This document shows, piece after piece, positions 10,500 to 21,000 of a stretch of DNA of 64,000 nucleotides. Source of the DNA: Ascoidea rubescens DSM 1968 (lineage: Eukaryota > Ascomycota > Saccharomycetes > Ascoideales > Ascoideaceae); the NCBI RefSeq assembly GCF_001661345.1, contig NW_017962916.1:1064229-1128228 (forward strand), written 5' to 3'. A model generated the notes under the pieces. It had not been told where the DNA came from and did not search any database. It was given only the letters and a program-made list of their open reading frames with translations. Made by a program: the position numbers and the translations under genes. Position 1 is the first letter of the stretch; each line of letters opens with the position of its first letter.

Positions 10500-11110
10500 C
10501 TATCTCAAAACCAGATCACGGAAGATTTAAAGATTGTAGACAATAGAAAAATCAAATGCGCTACGCCCAAGAAACTCATAATTTAGAATACATTCAAGGC
10601 AAGTTATCTTGTCCTAAAATGCACCAATATTACCCAAAGCACCCCAAAATATATATTGGAATGGAGTACATTTGTGGAAAGAGGTTAAGTGATATATGGC
10701 CAGAAATGAATGAAGAAGAGAACGTTATTGCTATCAACAAAGTATCAAATGAATTAAGTAAATTATGAAAGGACCAAGCTAATAAGATATGTGGAATCAA
10801 TGATATAGTTATTGAGGACCCATTGTTTCTGCAATTGAAAATTAAATCTGAGAAAAAGTTTAACGAGCATATTGCATCGTTTGTTCAAAATAGCAAGAGG
10901 CTAAATTGATTGGTATATGGAACTTTATCCACAGAGAGCAAAATACGTCTTTTTCATGGAGAATTGAATTTTGAGGATATTTTTGTTAGATAAGATTTAA
11001 CTGTTGTTTTCATCAATTGGCAGTGCATGGGTTTTTTACCTGAACACATTGAGATTGGATGAAACTTTTATCTATAATTCTTTGAATGATGGTATTTCCT
11101 CACGTCTTGT
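10500..11110 (+). pseudogene. Relic 2 of an APH-family (phosphotransferase/kinase-like) gene
   Basis: This has the same family order as the relic at 7.0-7.7 kb. EDLKIVDNRKIK is followed by a frameshift, then QETHNLEYIQGKLSCPKMHQ, and IYIGMEYICGKRLSDIWPEM (the hinge block with an intact MEYI.G). The open stretch 10556-10768 ends at a TGA. Past it, homology resumes as NDIVIEDPLF, then the catalytic loop HGELNFEDIFV (usual Asp changed to Glu, around 10958-10990), a stop, then DLTVVFINWQCMGFLPE. The Asp-to-Glu and Asp-to-Asn changes at the catalytic loop and metal site, plus stops, show loss of function. It is closest in wording to relic 1, so the two probably descend from a tandem family. Confidence 0.75.
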
Positions 11111-11487
11111 ATATCGAGATCATGTAAGTAGGGATGCCATAATGGTATTTAGCCATTTCACAGATATAATGTGGTAATAAATTTGAACTTGCCAGAACTA
11201 CAATTATCGAGTCTTCCATCTGTTTACAGATGTTATTGGATAGTTTTACTCTTATCACTCCAAACCTCCCGTGGGAACAGGATATATTTCTCGATCTGAA
11301 ATACTGTGGGCCGTTTTCCCTTGAAGTGTGGGATGTTTCCCAGAGCTCGATGAAGAATATGACTCAATAACAAGTTGGGGTTCTCGCTCAATTGCAAAAG
11401 AGAGAAAGAAAGAAAAGAGTAATTAGAAAGAACAGTTCTTCCTGATTTCTATTTCTGTTTCGCTATCCCAACTCGTCGCAACTCATA
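11111..11487. other. Intergenic region, HOM2 promoter
   Basis: No open frame of interest. It contains one perfect Gcn4 site (listed separately) and an A/G-rich stretch (about 11398-11430) close to the HOM2 ATG. Confidence 0.5.
11360..11366 (+). promoter_or_regulatory. Gcn4 site TGACTCA upstream of HOM2
   Basis: A perfect TGACTCA core in the context ATGACTCAAT, about 122 bp upstream of the HOM2 ATG. HOM2 is under general amino-acid control in S. cerevisiae, so Gcn4 regulation here is a natural inference. Confidence 0.65.
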
Positions 11488-12579
11488 ATGTCTCCCATTA
11501 TAAAGAAAAAGGCTGGTGTTTTAGGTGCAACAGGAAGTGTTGGCCAACGTTTTATTCTTCTATTAGCTGAGCATCCAGACTTTGAACTATCAGTTTTAGG
11601 TGCCTCTCCTCGTTCAGCTGGTAAGAAATATAAAGATGCAGTCACTTGGAAACAAGTTGATTTACTACCTGAATCCTCATCCGAAATTGTTGTTTGCGAG
11701 TGTAAAGCGGAATACTTTGCTGACTGTGATGTGGTTTTCAGTGGATTAGATGCTGATTTTGCTGGTGAGATTGAAAAAGAATTTGTGGACAATGGCCTTG
11801 TAATTGTTTCAAATGCTAAAAACTACAGAAGAGACCCAAATGTTCCCCTAGTTGTTCCAATTGTAAATGTTGATCATATCGATCTTATTGAAAACACAAT
11901 CAAAAATCAAACTGATAAAAAAGGTTTTCAAATTTGCATTTCTAATTGTTCAACCGCTGGTTTAGTTGCTCCTTTGAAACCTTTAATCGAAAAGTTTGGT
12001 CCAATTGAATTTTTAACTGCTACTACACTACAAGCTATCTCTGGTGCTGGATTTTCTCCAGGTGTGTCTGGTATTGATATATTAGACAATATTGTTCCCT
12101 ATATATCTGGCGAGGAAGAAAAAATGGAGTGGGAGGTCAAGAAGATATTAGGCTCTTATGAAACATCATCTAATGAGATTAAACTACTTTCGGATAAAGA
12201 GATTAAAGTCTCTGCTCAGTGCAACAGAGTCCCTGTTTCTGATGGACATACTGAATGTATTAGTTTTAAGTTCAAGTCAAGACCTGCTCCTTCTGTTGAA
12301 CAAGTTAAACAAGCAATGAGCGAATATGTCTGCGATGCTTACAAACTTGGTTGTCCTTCTGCTCCTCCTCATTCAATAATTGTTTTAGATGAAGCTAATA
12401 GACCTCAGCCAAGATTAGATAGAAATAGAGGAAATGGTTATGCTGTTACTGTTGGAAGAGTTAGAGAAGATCCAATTTTTGATTTCAAAATGGTTGTCTT
12501 ATCCCATAATACTATAATTGGAGCTGCTGGTGCTGGTATTCTAATTGCAGAATACTTGTTAGCTAAAAGGCTTATTTAA
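11488..12579 (+). CDS. HOM2: Aspartate-beta-semialdehyde dehydrogenase
   Basis: 363 residues against 365 for S. cerevisiae Hom2. It makes aspartate semialdehyde from aspartyl phosphate with NADPH, the shared step to threonine, methionine and isoleucine. Visible features: the Rossmann motif AGVLGATGSVGQRF (residues 5-18), FSGLDADFAG, and the catalytic cysteine in the ISNCSTAGL block, followed by ISGAGFSPGVSGIDILDN. Further along are the substrate-binding VSAQCNRVPVSDGHTE and the C-terminal VVLSHNTIIGAAGAG. The ATG used gives the family N-terminus. No in-frame CTG codon was seen. A Gcn4 site sits 122 bp upstream. Confidence 0.98.
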   Translation: MSPIIKKKAGVLGATGSVGQRFILLLAEHPDFELSVLGASPRSAGKKYKDAVTWKQVDLLPESSSEIVVCECKAEYFADCDVVFSGLDADFAGEIEKEFVDNGLVIVSNAKNYRRDPNVPLVVPIVNVDHIDLIENTIKNQTDKKGFQICISNCSTAGLVAPLKPLIEKFGPIEFLTATTLQAISGAGFSPGVSGIDILDNIVPYISGEEEKMEWEVKKILGSYETSSNEIKLLSDKEIKVSAQCNRVPVSDGHTECISFKFKSRPAPSVEQVKQAMSEYVCDAYKLGCPSAPPHSIIVLDEANRPQPRLDRNRGNGYAVTVGRVREDPIFDFKMVVLSHNTIIGAAGAGILIAEYLLAKRLI

Positions 12580-12808
12580 AATTAGTTGAATTTTATTTAC
12601 TTGAAGTTCAAAATTTCAAAAAGCAGTGTAATGAATGACTTTATTTATAGATATATAAATTGACAAAAATCAACAACAAACCTATTACTTCTATAATAAT
12701 AAGTAAAAAAAAAACAAAAAAAAAATAAGAAAAGTATCAAAATTTAACATAAAAAAATCTCTACCTAAAACACAATATAAAAACCACTATCCTTTTAAAT
12801 AAGTCACA

Positions 12809-15193
12809 CTAATCAATGATAATGGGATTGTCTGGACCAGCTTGGATTTTTTCAACAACTTTGCTGTCGATTTCATTGATTCCATCAACATTTCCCTTAT
12901 CAACTGAAAGTTTTAAGCTTCCAGATTCTCCAGATTCAAATGATTGTTTTGAATCTGTTCTTGAAACTTTGGAAACCTTGGAGTTATTTCTTGAAATTGA
13001 TTTTTTGGTTTTGGATAAACCTTGATTAGACTTCTTTAACTCTTTGAAAATAGGTTTTTTGAAGACTATTAAGTCATTTAATAGTTTAAATGGATGCTTA
13101 TCACTAAAAATGGAATTATTTTGAACTGGAGATCTAAGAATACAGTTGGCATAGTCATGACAAATTTCTGATTTCACATACTCAGATTTAGTAAGTTTAC
13201 CATTAACTAATTCATTTAAAGCTTCACTTTTAGAAATGGTGTCAATGAATTGTTCAAAATGAGACACAATTGCATTCAAAGTAATAATATTTGGTTTAGG
13301 TAAAGAAGATAATGCGTTTGTGATGGCATTAATTCTCTGATCATCATCTGCTTCATAGTCAATGTAAATTCTTTTAAAGACATCATAAAGTTTGCTTGGA
13401 ATAATTGAATCTGGCAACTCTAACAAATACAATTTTAGCAAACCAGTTATAACCTGAGGGGTTTTAATATAGTTCTTCAAGACACTAATCGAATATTCCC
13501 TTGTAATTTTTTTTTGAGGATCATTAAACTCGTTCCTCAATTGATGAACCAATTGTAGCTTGGAAGTTGTTAACCATGCAGCAATTCTATTATCATCAGT
13601 TTCCATGTCTAAATATATCGAGTTGATATAATTCAAAATATTAGTGACTATCAATGGAGCATTTTTATCATCATCTCGGCATTTGGTTTGCAAATTGACA
13701 CCAAAATTGGAGAGAATTTTTGAACTGAAATAATCTTCGTATACCTTGACTTTGGGGATGAAAAATCCAGTTCTATAATTTTCAATTAAAAATGATAAAT
13801 CTTTTCTTGGATCAATAGATTCTTGAAACATTTTAGCTTCTTTAAGGCAATCTATGAAAATTGAAGATTTTCTCGAAAAAATATCTAAAAAGTCATAAGA
13901 GATTTTTTGGATTGCCTTTAATCTATCTGACTCACATCTTTGCATAAACTCAAGGTGATCCATTATTAGCTCCTCTAATTTTAATCTGGATTCATCAAGA
14001 TATTGGATCGAGGCCGCATATTCATTATCCAACCTTTTCAAATCTTTAAGAATTTTATTGTAATTTTCTTTATTTGTTTCCGTTACAACAAATTTGTCTT
14101 TGACACCATCAAAGTAAGAAGCAATGGCGGAAGGACCAATTGTAGTACTTGTTCTATGAATTAAGGTTGCACTTGGTAAAGATTTCTTTTCTTTTTCGAC
14201 TTCATTTGAATTTTGTTCTGAATTAAATGGTATATCTGCTAGTTTATAAGCCTCATTCTTCCATTGATAGTATAATTTAGAACTATTGGCAAAATCATTG
14301 GAAGCAAAAATAATGGATCTCAAAAACCCTTCTTCAATCAAGTCCTGACCAGCGAGTTCAGCTTTCTCAAGATTTTGAATCTGAAGAGTTTTTTGAATTG
14401 CTTGTACAATATTAGAACCTGTTGATACCTTATCATAAGTAACAAGAAACCTTTTAATGGACGTGACCTGAACTTGGTTCAATAACTGCTTTATAATTTC
14501 CTTCATTTGTGGCTCGTCATATTCTGCTCCACCTAAATAATAGACAACCGGCTCTTTGATTGAAGGTTTTTCCTCAACAGAAACGTCATCTTTAAGAATA
14601 TTTATTTCAGCAGAGTCGTTTAAGTTGATATTTTCCAAATCATCATTTATTGAGGATAACTCACTAATCAAAGTACCTTCATCAAGACTTTTTTTATCCA
14701 ACTTTTGCTTAAAATCCTCTGCAAATTTATACTTGATAAAATATTTGTTTTTTGAATGTAATGTATCTTTAAGAACTGTTTTATACTTTGTAATGTTTTC
14801 AAGAACAAAATTTTCTGAGAAATTAATTCTTTCTTTGTGTTCAATAGACCATTTTCTAAAAGGGCTTAAAACTAACAAGTCAATGTCCTGAGAAATTTTA
14901 ATTCGTGACGAGCCTTCTTTGATCATAGAATCATTGATGCCTTTAAAGGAGTTTTTAACGGAAGGGTTCAAGTCGATATTATCTGATGGATTCAAGACCA
15001 AGTTGTTATCAGAACAGATTTGATGGAGGGAGTTACCATATGAGAGCTCAAGATTTTTTCTATCTGTAAAAAGGGCTAAAATTTTTTCATTTTCTAAACA
15101 GCCTTTCCTCAATTGGCTATAGAGTAGAACCAACCCAGACTCATAGTCGTCTTGATTAGACCAAAACGAGTTTTGAAAAGATAATTTTGACAT
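12809..15193 (-). CDS. RGD2: F-BAR / DEP / RhoGAP protein, Rgd2-type
   Basis: 794 residues. The N-terminus (LSFQNSFWSNQDDYESGL, then ENEKILALFTDRKNLELSYG) is an FCH/F-BAR start. A DEP-like domain interrupts the F-BAR at roughly residues 220-310, and the coil resumes around 370-480. A RhoGAP domain follows at about 490-660 (FGVNLQTKCRDDD, VITGLLKLYLLELPDSIIP). F-BAR with an inserted DEP and a C-terminal RhoGAP is the layout of yeast Rgd2, reported as a GAP for Cdc42 and Rho5. The canonical arginine-finger motif GI[FY]RxSG is not apparent; the equivalent stretch reads TDDNRIAAWLTTSKLQLVHQ. The C-terminal tail is basic and Ser-rich. The orthologue name is likely but not proven. Confidence 0.82.
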   Translation of the reverse strand: MSKLSFQNSFWSNQDDYESGLVLLYSQLRKGCLENEKILALFTDRKNLELSYGNSLHQICSDNNLVLNPSDNIDLNPSVKNSFKGINDSMIKEGSSRIKISQDIDLLVLSPFRKWSIEHKERINFSENFVLENITKYKTVLKDTLHSKNKYFIKYKFAEDFKQKLDKKSLDEGTLISELSSINDDLENINLNDSAEINILKDDVSVEEKPSIKEPVVYYLGGAEYDEPQMKEIIKQLLNQVQVTSIKRFLVTYDKVSTGSNIVQAIQKTLQIQNLEKAELAGQDLIEEGFLRSIIFASNDFANSSKLYYQWKNEAYKLADIPFNSEQNSNEVEKEKKSLPSATLIHRTSTTIGPSAIASYFDGVKDKFVVTETNKENYNKILKDLKRLDNEYAASIQYLDESRLKLEELIMDHLEFMQRCESDRLKAIQKISYDFLDIFSRKSSIFIDCLKEAKMFQESIDPRKDLSFLIENYRTGFFIPKVKVYEDYFSSKILSNFGVNLQTKCRDDDKNAPLIVTNILNYINSIYLDMETDDNRIAAWLTTSKLQLVHQLRNEFNDPQKKITREYSISVLKNYIKTPQVITGLLKLYLLELPDSIIPSKLYDVFKRIYIDYEADDDQRINAITNALSSLPKPNIITLNAIVSHFEQFIDTISKSEALNELVNGKLTKSEYVKSEICHDYANCILRSPVQNNSIFSDKHPFKLLNDLIVFKKPIFKELKKSNQGLSKTKKSISRNNSKVSKVSRTDSKQSFESGESGSLKLSVDKGNVDGINEIDSKVVEKIQAGPDNPIIID

Positions 15194-15846
15194 TATTCAA
15201 CAGTTGGTAGAAAGGATTATGAGGTTAGAAAAGAATGGCTAAATAACTGAGATGTGAAGACGAGTATCCTTTTCGGGATCTAGTGGATTAGTGGTGGTTA
15301 ATACCAAAAACGTTGCAGTGATCCAGACTTGGAGCTGATGCAAAATGGGATGGAAACAACAGAAGAATAGCTTTCTTCTAGAAAATCTCTCGGAAGACAG
15401 TGATTGATTAAATAGCAATTAGATTTCCAGATTAAACTTGAAACCTCACAAATAAAAATAGAACTGAAAGTGAACCGGAATTACTTTTTCTGTTTTTACA
15501 CGTTATGTTACCACCAATTAGTTAGAATGGTCGGTGAGGGAGTGTTGCTACGTTTATTACGTTTATTACGTTTATTACGTTTATTACGTTTATTACATTC
15601 AATGGTTCAAGAAAACATAGAGCTATAAACTAAATAGTCTTCAGTGTGACCATCTATGGTATATACATATAAAAAGTCTTCTAAGATCAAATGTTCCACC
15701 TCTGGAATAACAGAAATGCAATATATTGAAACCTTCCAGCTTTAAGGTTGAACATTTTTGTATTTGGATTTATTTGAGATTCACCAATTTTTTTTCACTT
15801 TTTAGTTTAGATTTTGATACCCCTACTTCTCTAGTTTTTAGCTTGC
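15194..15846. other. Intergenic between RGD2 and the Gfd2-like gene
   Basis: Holds the RGD2 promoter and the 3' flank of the Gfd2-like gene. The only conspicuous structure is the 9-bp tandem array at 15550-15594. Confidence 0.5.
15550..15594 (+). repeat. 9-bp tandem repeat ACGTTTATT x5
   Basis: Five perfect head-to-tail copies of ACGTTTATT, about 360 bp upstream of the RGD2 start. No coding role. Confidence 0.95.
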
Positions 15847-17871
15847 TCATGGTTTTGGTTTTTTTTGGTTTTCGTTATTTTGAATCTCTTCTAAATTTAC
15901 TGTAATTTCAATATTTTCTTCAATCTCATCTAAATTTGCTGAGTTTTCGCTTAAGTTTTCTGTAATTGCAAAACTTTCTTGAATTTTGTTTAAATTTTTT
16001 TGAATTTTGTTTAAATTTTCTTGAATCTCATCTACATTTTGTGGATTTTCATTTGAATCTTCTGTAATTGCAAAATTTTCTTGAATCTCATTTAAGTTTT
16101 CTCGATTTTCAATTAAATTATCTTGAATCTCATCTAAATTTTCCGTATTTAGAATATTTTCTTGAAATTTATTTAAATTTTGTTGAACTTTATTTAACTT
16201 TTCTTGAATCTCATTTAGATTTTGTTGAATCCCATTCAAATTTTCCGGGGTTTCATCTAAATTTTCTGAATTTTCGTCTAAATATTTTGAATTTTTGTCT
16301 AAATCTTTTGAATTTTCTTGCTTTTCAATTGCTTTCAACAAATTCAATTTTTGTTTTTCAAGGGTGAATGATTGTTTAAATAATTTTAGTTTCTTTTCTA
16401 GTTCTATTTCATCAAGCTTTTGCATTTGGTCTGTTTTTGTTTTTATCTCATTTCTTTTTGATTTATCTAACTTTTCCTTTTCAGATTTTGTTAACCATAC
16501 TGAACTCTCAACATCTAAACCAGAGCCACTGCCACTATTGCTTAACCATTTTCTATATAATTTTGTAAGTAGAGACTGTTGGTTGATACTGAAATAACCG
16601 AGAAATCGATTATTTTTGGTTATACTGTTTCTATCATTATACTTTTTTGTTTCAAACATAGTGTTAACTTCATTATTGTAAAAATTATAAAATCCATCGT
16701 ACGGTGTGCCCAACGACTGTAGATCAGATGGGTTGAATTTTTTATTAACTATAGTTGGGGATTGGGCTTCACTGATTTCTTGTTCTATCATCTTCAATCG
16801 CTTTACATTATAAATTTCGGAGTAATTAGCACAAAATTTATTAATTCTCAATTCAGGATCGCATAGTTTCAAGGCAGCAATCAAAGTATAGTAAGCATCA
16901 TTAGCACCATTGTGTAAATAAACTCCTGGAATTCCCAATTTATATAACACATATGATAATTTTGATTTTAGAGCATTCTTACCAGTTGCAGTCATTTGCC
17001 AAATCGACGATGTGTCTATAATATCATATTTATCAGAATCAATTGAAAACTTGAAAGACTTTGAAATAAAAGCCTGGTCAGAAGAAAAATGATGGCCAAC
17101 AAATGCAATGTTTGTAAAACCTTGATAATAGTTAACGATTGTGTCTAGGATTAATTTGATGCTATTGTTATCAACAACATACGATACTCCATTGATGAAT
17201 CTATGTTTATTATTTGGAACATATTGGGTGTTGTACAATTTGATATTTTCTTTGATTAAAAAATGCAAATTGATTATATCTGGAAATGGCGAATTTTTTT
17301 GATTTATTGGATCATATATTGCAATACCAAATTCAGTGCAAGACGAATGAGAACGTTCAAACACTTCTAGATCAATTGAGATTAAAACTGTTTTCTTATC
17401 ATTGCAAATCGAAATCCATCGTTTAAGTTTGTCATAATCAAGACCACTGGATTTTGCACGTATAGAGTACTTTTTTTTCAAAAAGGCCAAGAAGGTTTCT
17501 CTCATATCTACTAGTTTAAGAGCTTTTTCTATGTTTTGCAATTGATCCAAACTATGTGTTTGGCAATTTGTAGAAAAGCCATCTGGATTTTTCTTTGATA
17601 AAGCAGAGGAGGTTCTGGAATTTCGAACTTTCAATCTATTTATCAAATGATTGATATTGAATCTTGATGAAAGGGAATCCTCAGGAAGAAAGGCAAACTC
17701 GAAGATCTGATTGCTGTCCAGCGAAGACTGTGGATGTTTTGACCCGGACAAAGTTTTGTAGGTTTCTCCAGGCTTGAGAAACAAACAAACAGAAGTAGTT
17801 GGTGTCTTTGCAGCAATTCTTTTGGCAACAAATAAAGGCAAACCACAGATCCACTTTTTTCGACTGAGCAT
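15847..17871 (-). CDS. Gfd2/YDR514C-like DEDDh 3'-5' exonuclease-fold protein with repetitive tail
   Basis: 674 residues from the ATG at 17871; the open frame extends three codons further but with GTG. The central domain (about 160-345) is a DEDDh RNase H-like fold: LISIDLEVFE gives D167 and E169, VGHHFSSDQAFI gives D265, and LHNGANDAYYTL gives H320 and D325. The spacing and the phrase HNGANDAYYTL are typical of the fungal Gfd2/YDR514C family. S. cerevisiae Gfd2 was isolated as a high-copy suppressor of a dbp5 mutant (mRNA export). The N-terminus is basic and hydrophobic. From about residue 490 the protein is a long, imperfect Asn-Leu-Asp-Glu-Ile-Gln repeat ending in basic residues, probably a coiled coil. 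S. cerevisiae homologues are shorter (about 480-570 residues). Which paralogue it corresponds to cannot be decided. Confidence 0.8.
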   Translation of the reverse strand: MLSRKKWICGLPLFVAKRIAAKTPTTSVCLFLKPGETYKTLSGSKHPQSSLDSNQIFEFAFLPEDSLSSRFNINHLINRLKVRNSRTSSALSKKNPDGFSTNCQTHSLDQLQNIEKALKLVDMRETFLAFLKKKYSIRAKSSGLDYDKLKRWISICNDKKTVLISIDLEVFERSHSSCTEFGIAIYDPINQKNSPFPDIINLHFLIKENIKLYNTQYVPNNKHRFINGVSYVVDNNSIKLILDTIVNYYQGFTNIAFVGHHFSSDQAFISKSFKFSIDSDKYDIIDTSSIWQMTATGKNALKSKLSYVLYKLGIPGVYLHNGANDAYYTLIAALKLCDPELRINKFCANYSEIYNVKRLKMIEQEISEAQSPTIVNKKFNPSDLQSLGTPYDGFYNFYNNEVNTMFETKKYNDRNSITKNNRFLGYFSINQQSLLTKLYRKWLSNSGSGSGLDVESSVWLTKSEKEKLDKSKRNEIKTKTDQMQKLDEIELEKKLKLFKQSFTLEKQKLNLLKAIEKQENSKDLDKNSKYLDENSENLDETPENLNGIQQNLNEIQEKLNKVQQNLNKFQENILNTENLDEIQDNLIENRENLNEIQENFAITEDSNENPQNVDEIQENLNKIQKNLNKIQESFAITENLSENSANLDEIEENIEITVNLEEIQNNENQKKPKP

Positions 17872-18060
17872 TGTTTCCACTTAACCTGATCTCAAACAAC
17901 AGTGAAAAAAATCGCTGAAAAAAGATTCTTTTCAGTGAGAGCGCACGTGCCAATTTTCGATAAAATGGGAGATTTCTTTTTGACCGGTGTTCGTTAAACA
18001 TTCGCTCGGCGAACACTTGTTTGTGACCAAGAAGCGTGTTTGGACTGGAACGAACAATGC

Positions 18061-21000
18061 TCAAAAAAATGGTCTGAGATCTGGCCTTGGGTACAAAAAA
18101 ACGCTTCTCTGCACTGCCTTTTTGCTGCTGTTTTTGAGATATAGTCTGGCTAAATCTCCAGCATAGACTTGCGTCTGTCTTCCAGTAGCAATTTCTAGAG
18201 AGGCATCTTTATTGACTGTTTCCCACACTGCCCAGTCGTTGGGAAACAACATGATTTGGCGTTGCCATTCTTTCGTCCCCTCGAAATCACCTTTAGGGTA
18301 GAGCTTCATTTTCAATATTGCAAGAATTTTAGGAACGTTGTGCAACAAAGAGTCTTCAAGTGCCTCTTCTAGAGACAAATGCTCTAGTTCCTCTTTGACA
18401 TACTGCATTATTTGATGATCATTTTCTAAAATTGAAATCGCCCCCAATGTCAACAAAATCAGCACAGATTTACCGTTGATTTCGATGTTCTCTAATAACT
18501 CTTCTAGTGCTGCGTCTTTAGTTTCTTCTGTGCTTAATGAGTACAAAATTTGAGATAGTAACAAGACCAATCTTTGAGTACTATGGAACATTTCTAGAAT
18601 GATTTTAAACTGGTTTAATCCTAATTTCAACTCGTCTAAAAAGAAATTAGAAAGGCCAATGCAAATTCGAGCAGATAGAATGCACTTTAGCGCTGCATTT
18701 TTTTTTAATTCTTCCAGATCTACTTCTTCGATATCCTTATTTTCCAATTCTGTTTCCTCTAGTAAATCTAGAGCATATTCAGCCTCTTCAATCGACAATT
18801 CATACTCTCCACTACCAAGATATATTCTTGATAATTGAGTTTTGACCTGAACAAATTGCAATAAAACCTTTTCACTTTCTTCCTTCTCATATTTGTTTTC
18901 CAATATTTCAGACAATTTATTTCCTAACTTTTTACCAACTTCATAGTCCTTCAATCTTTCAAAAATGATACATGCACATTCTAATCCAATTTCACTATTA
19001 GGGCCAAACTTCAAAAACCTCAATATCGCAAAACTTGCCATACTTAAATCTTGTTTACTTGCAATACTACCATTATGCAATTTTTGGTTTATCACAGACA
19101 ACGCAAATAATAATTGAGACGCCGGGTTCTTTCCATTGGAAACAACAAACGAATGTTTGAACAACTGATTGGATTTTTCAAAATTTTGCTCAAACTCCAA
19201 ACAGAGTCCATCACCCAACCAACACGTTGATTCTTGTGGACATAATGATTGAGATTTACTAAACACTTTCTGCGCCAAATCAATATCCCCACAATTCAAA
19301 TAAAGAACTCCCAAATTATTCCATACATTGTAGTCTTTAGATGCTAATGTGCTTGCTTTAATAAAACAATGTTGTGATATCCTTGGATTGATTGACATTA
19401 AACAAATGCCTAATCCTACCCAATAATCACTTACTTGACTTTCTAGTTGAATAGCTTTTTTGAAACACTTAACTGATGAATCCCTAAATCTAATTGATTT
19501 ATTATCCATTTTTCCATTCTTTTCAGAAGAATTAAACAAATTTATAAATGACTCTAATTCGACCAACCCTAAATTATACCACCCCATTGACCTTAAAACT
19601 CTGGCAGTTTTGTTTTCCGATAAAATGGAAATCAACCCAACTTTGGCTGATAGAATTGATAATATAGAACAAACCTTGATATAATCATTGTTTTGAATTT
19701 CTTTATCCACAAACTTATGTAATTGATCATAGTCTAATGACCATATATTATCAATTTGATTTATTTCATTAAAGATTTCAAAATTGTCATGAATAGTTGA
19801 TTGGTAACCACTACCTTCTTTTTCATAATCTTTTAATGATGCAATAATAATTTCAACGATACTTTCCCATGGAATACTCTCAATTTTTTCTTTCACAGTT
19901 AAAAATAATCGAATGATATCTGTTATCGCTTTCCATAGTTTTACTGATTTGAAATTTAACTCACGAGCTCTTTTAATATAGTCAATAGCTTCCAAACAGT
20001 TTTCAATGCTTCTTCCATAAAAACCACCTTCTACATTGCTCGTAGCTGATTCAATCAAAGTTTCGTAAAGAGCAATTACAATAGCAGACTCATTTGGTTT
20101 TAAATCAATCACTGTTTTTAGATTTATCAATGAAGATGGGTATTCCTTCAATGAACGTTGAGCAATGGCTAGTAAATACTTTGCATACCAATTATCTGGT
20201 TGAATTTTCAATGTATGATTGAAAACTTTTACACCTCCTTCGATTCTCCCACATTTTAAATAGCTCTCGCCCAACCCAATTAATGATTCAATATCAGTTT
20301 CATTACATCTCAAAGCAGTTGAAAAATGTACAACAGCATTAACGTAATCTTGAACTTCAAGACATGAAGTTCCCAAAACACGATAAGGCCATGATTTATC
20401 ATCGTTTTCGGTTAAATTTGCCAATAATGGTCTGGCCTTTGGAGATGATATTAACCGCTCACAAACTATTTTTGCGGTTTCCCAGTCAGATTTTGAGCAA
20501 AAAGTTTCAACAATATATCTTGCAGCTTCAATTTCACCTGCATCAATTTCAAATGCGTTAAAAAAGCATTTGATAGCTTTATTTTCATCGCCATAATAGC
20601 TCAAATATATTTCTCCTAATGAAGTATAACTTGGTGCATAATTTCTAGATGACCTTAAAGAATCAATTAAATAATCATGGGCTAGTTTAACTATTTCTAC
20701 TTTGATATTATCGTCGCTAATATCATCATAATTTTGTTTTAAATACAACAAATAACTTTCGGCAATTCTCCAGTTAATTTTTGCTCTTAACTGATTGGTG
20801 ACTGTGTCAACATGAGTAAGCGTTTCAAGACACTTGACTAGCCCACGTCTACCTTCTTCAAATTCAGACAATTGAACCTGACACCAACTTAATTCCAACA
20901 ATGTATCTGTGTCATCATGACCCTGATCCTCTAACACATCTTGAAAAAGAGCTTTTGCTTGTTCCAATTGTTTTTTTTCAATTAGGATTAAACCCTTTCC

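Noticed and set aside
10150-10530. Frame of 126 codons with a hydrophobic C-terminal part
   Set aside because: It spans the direct repeat and the start of the APH relic in a different frame, and has no family resemblance.
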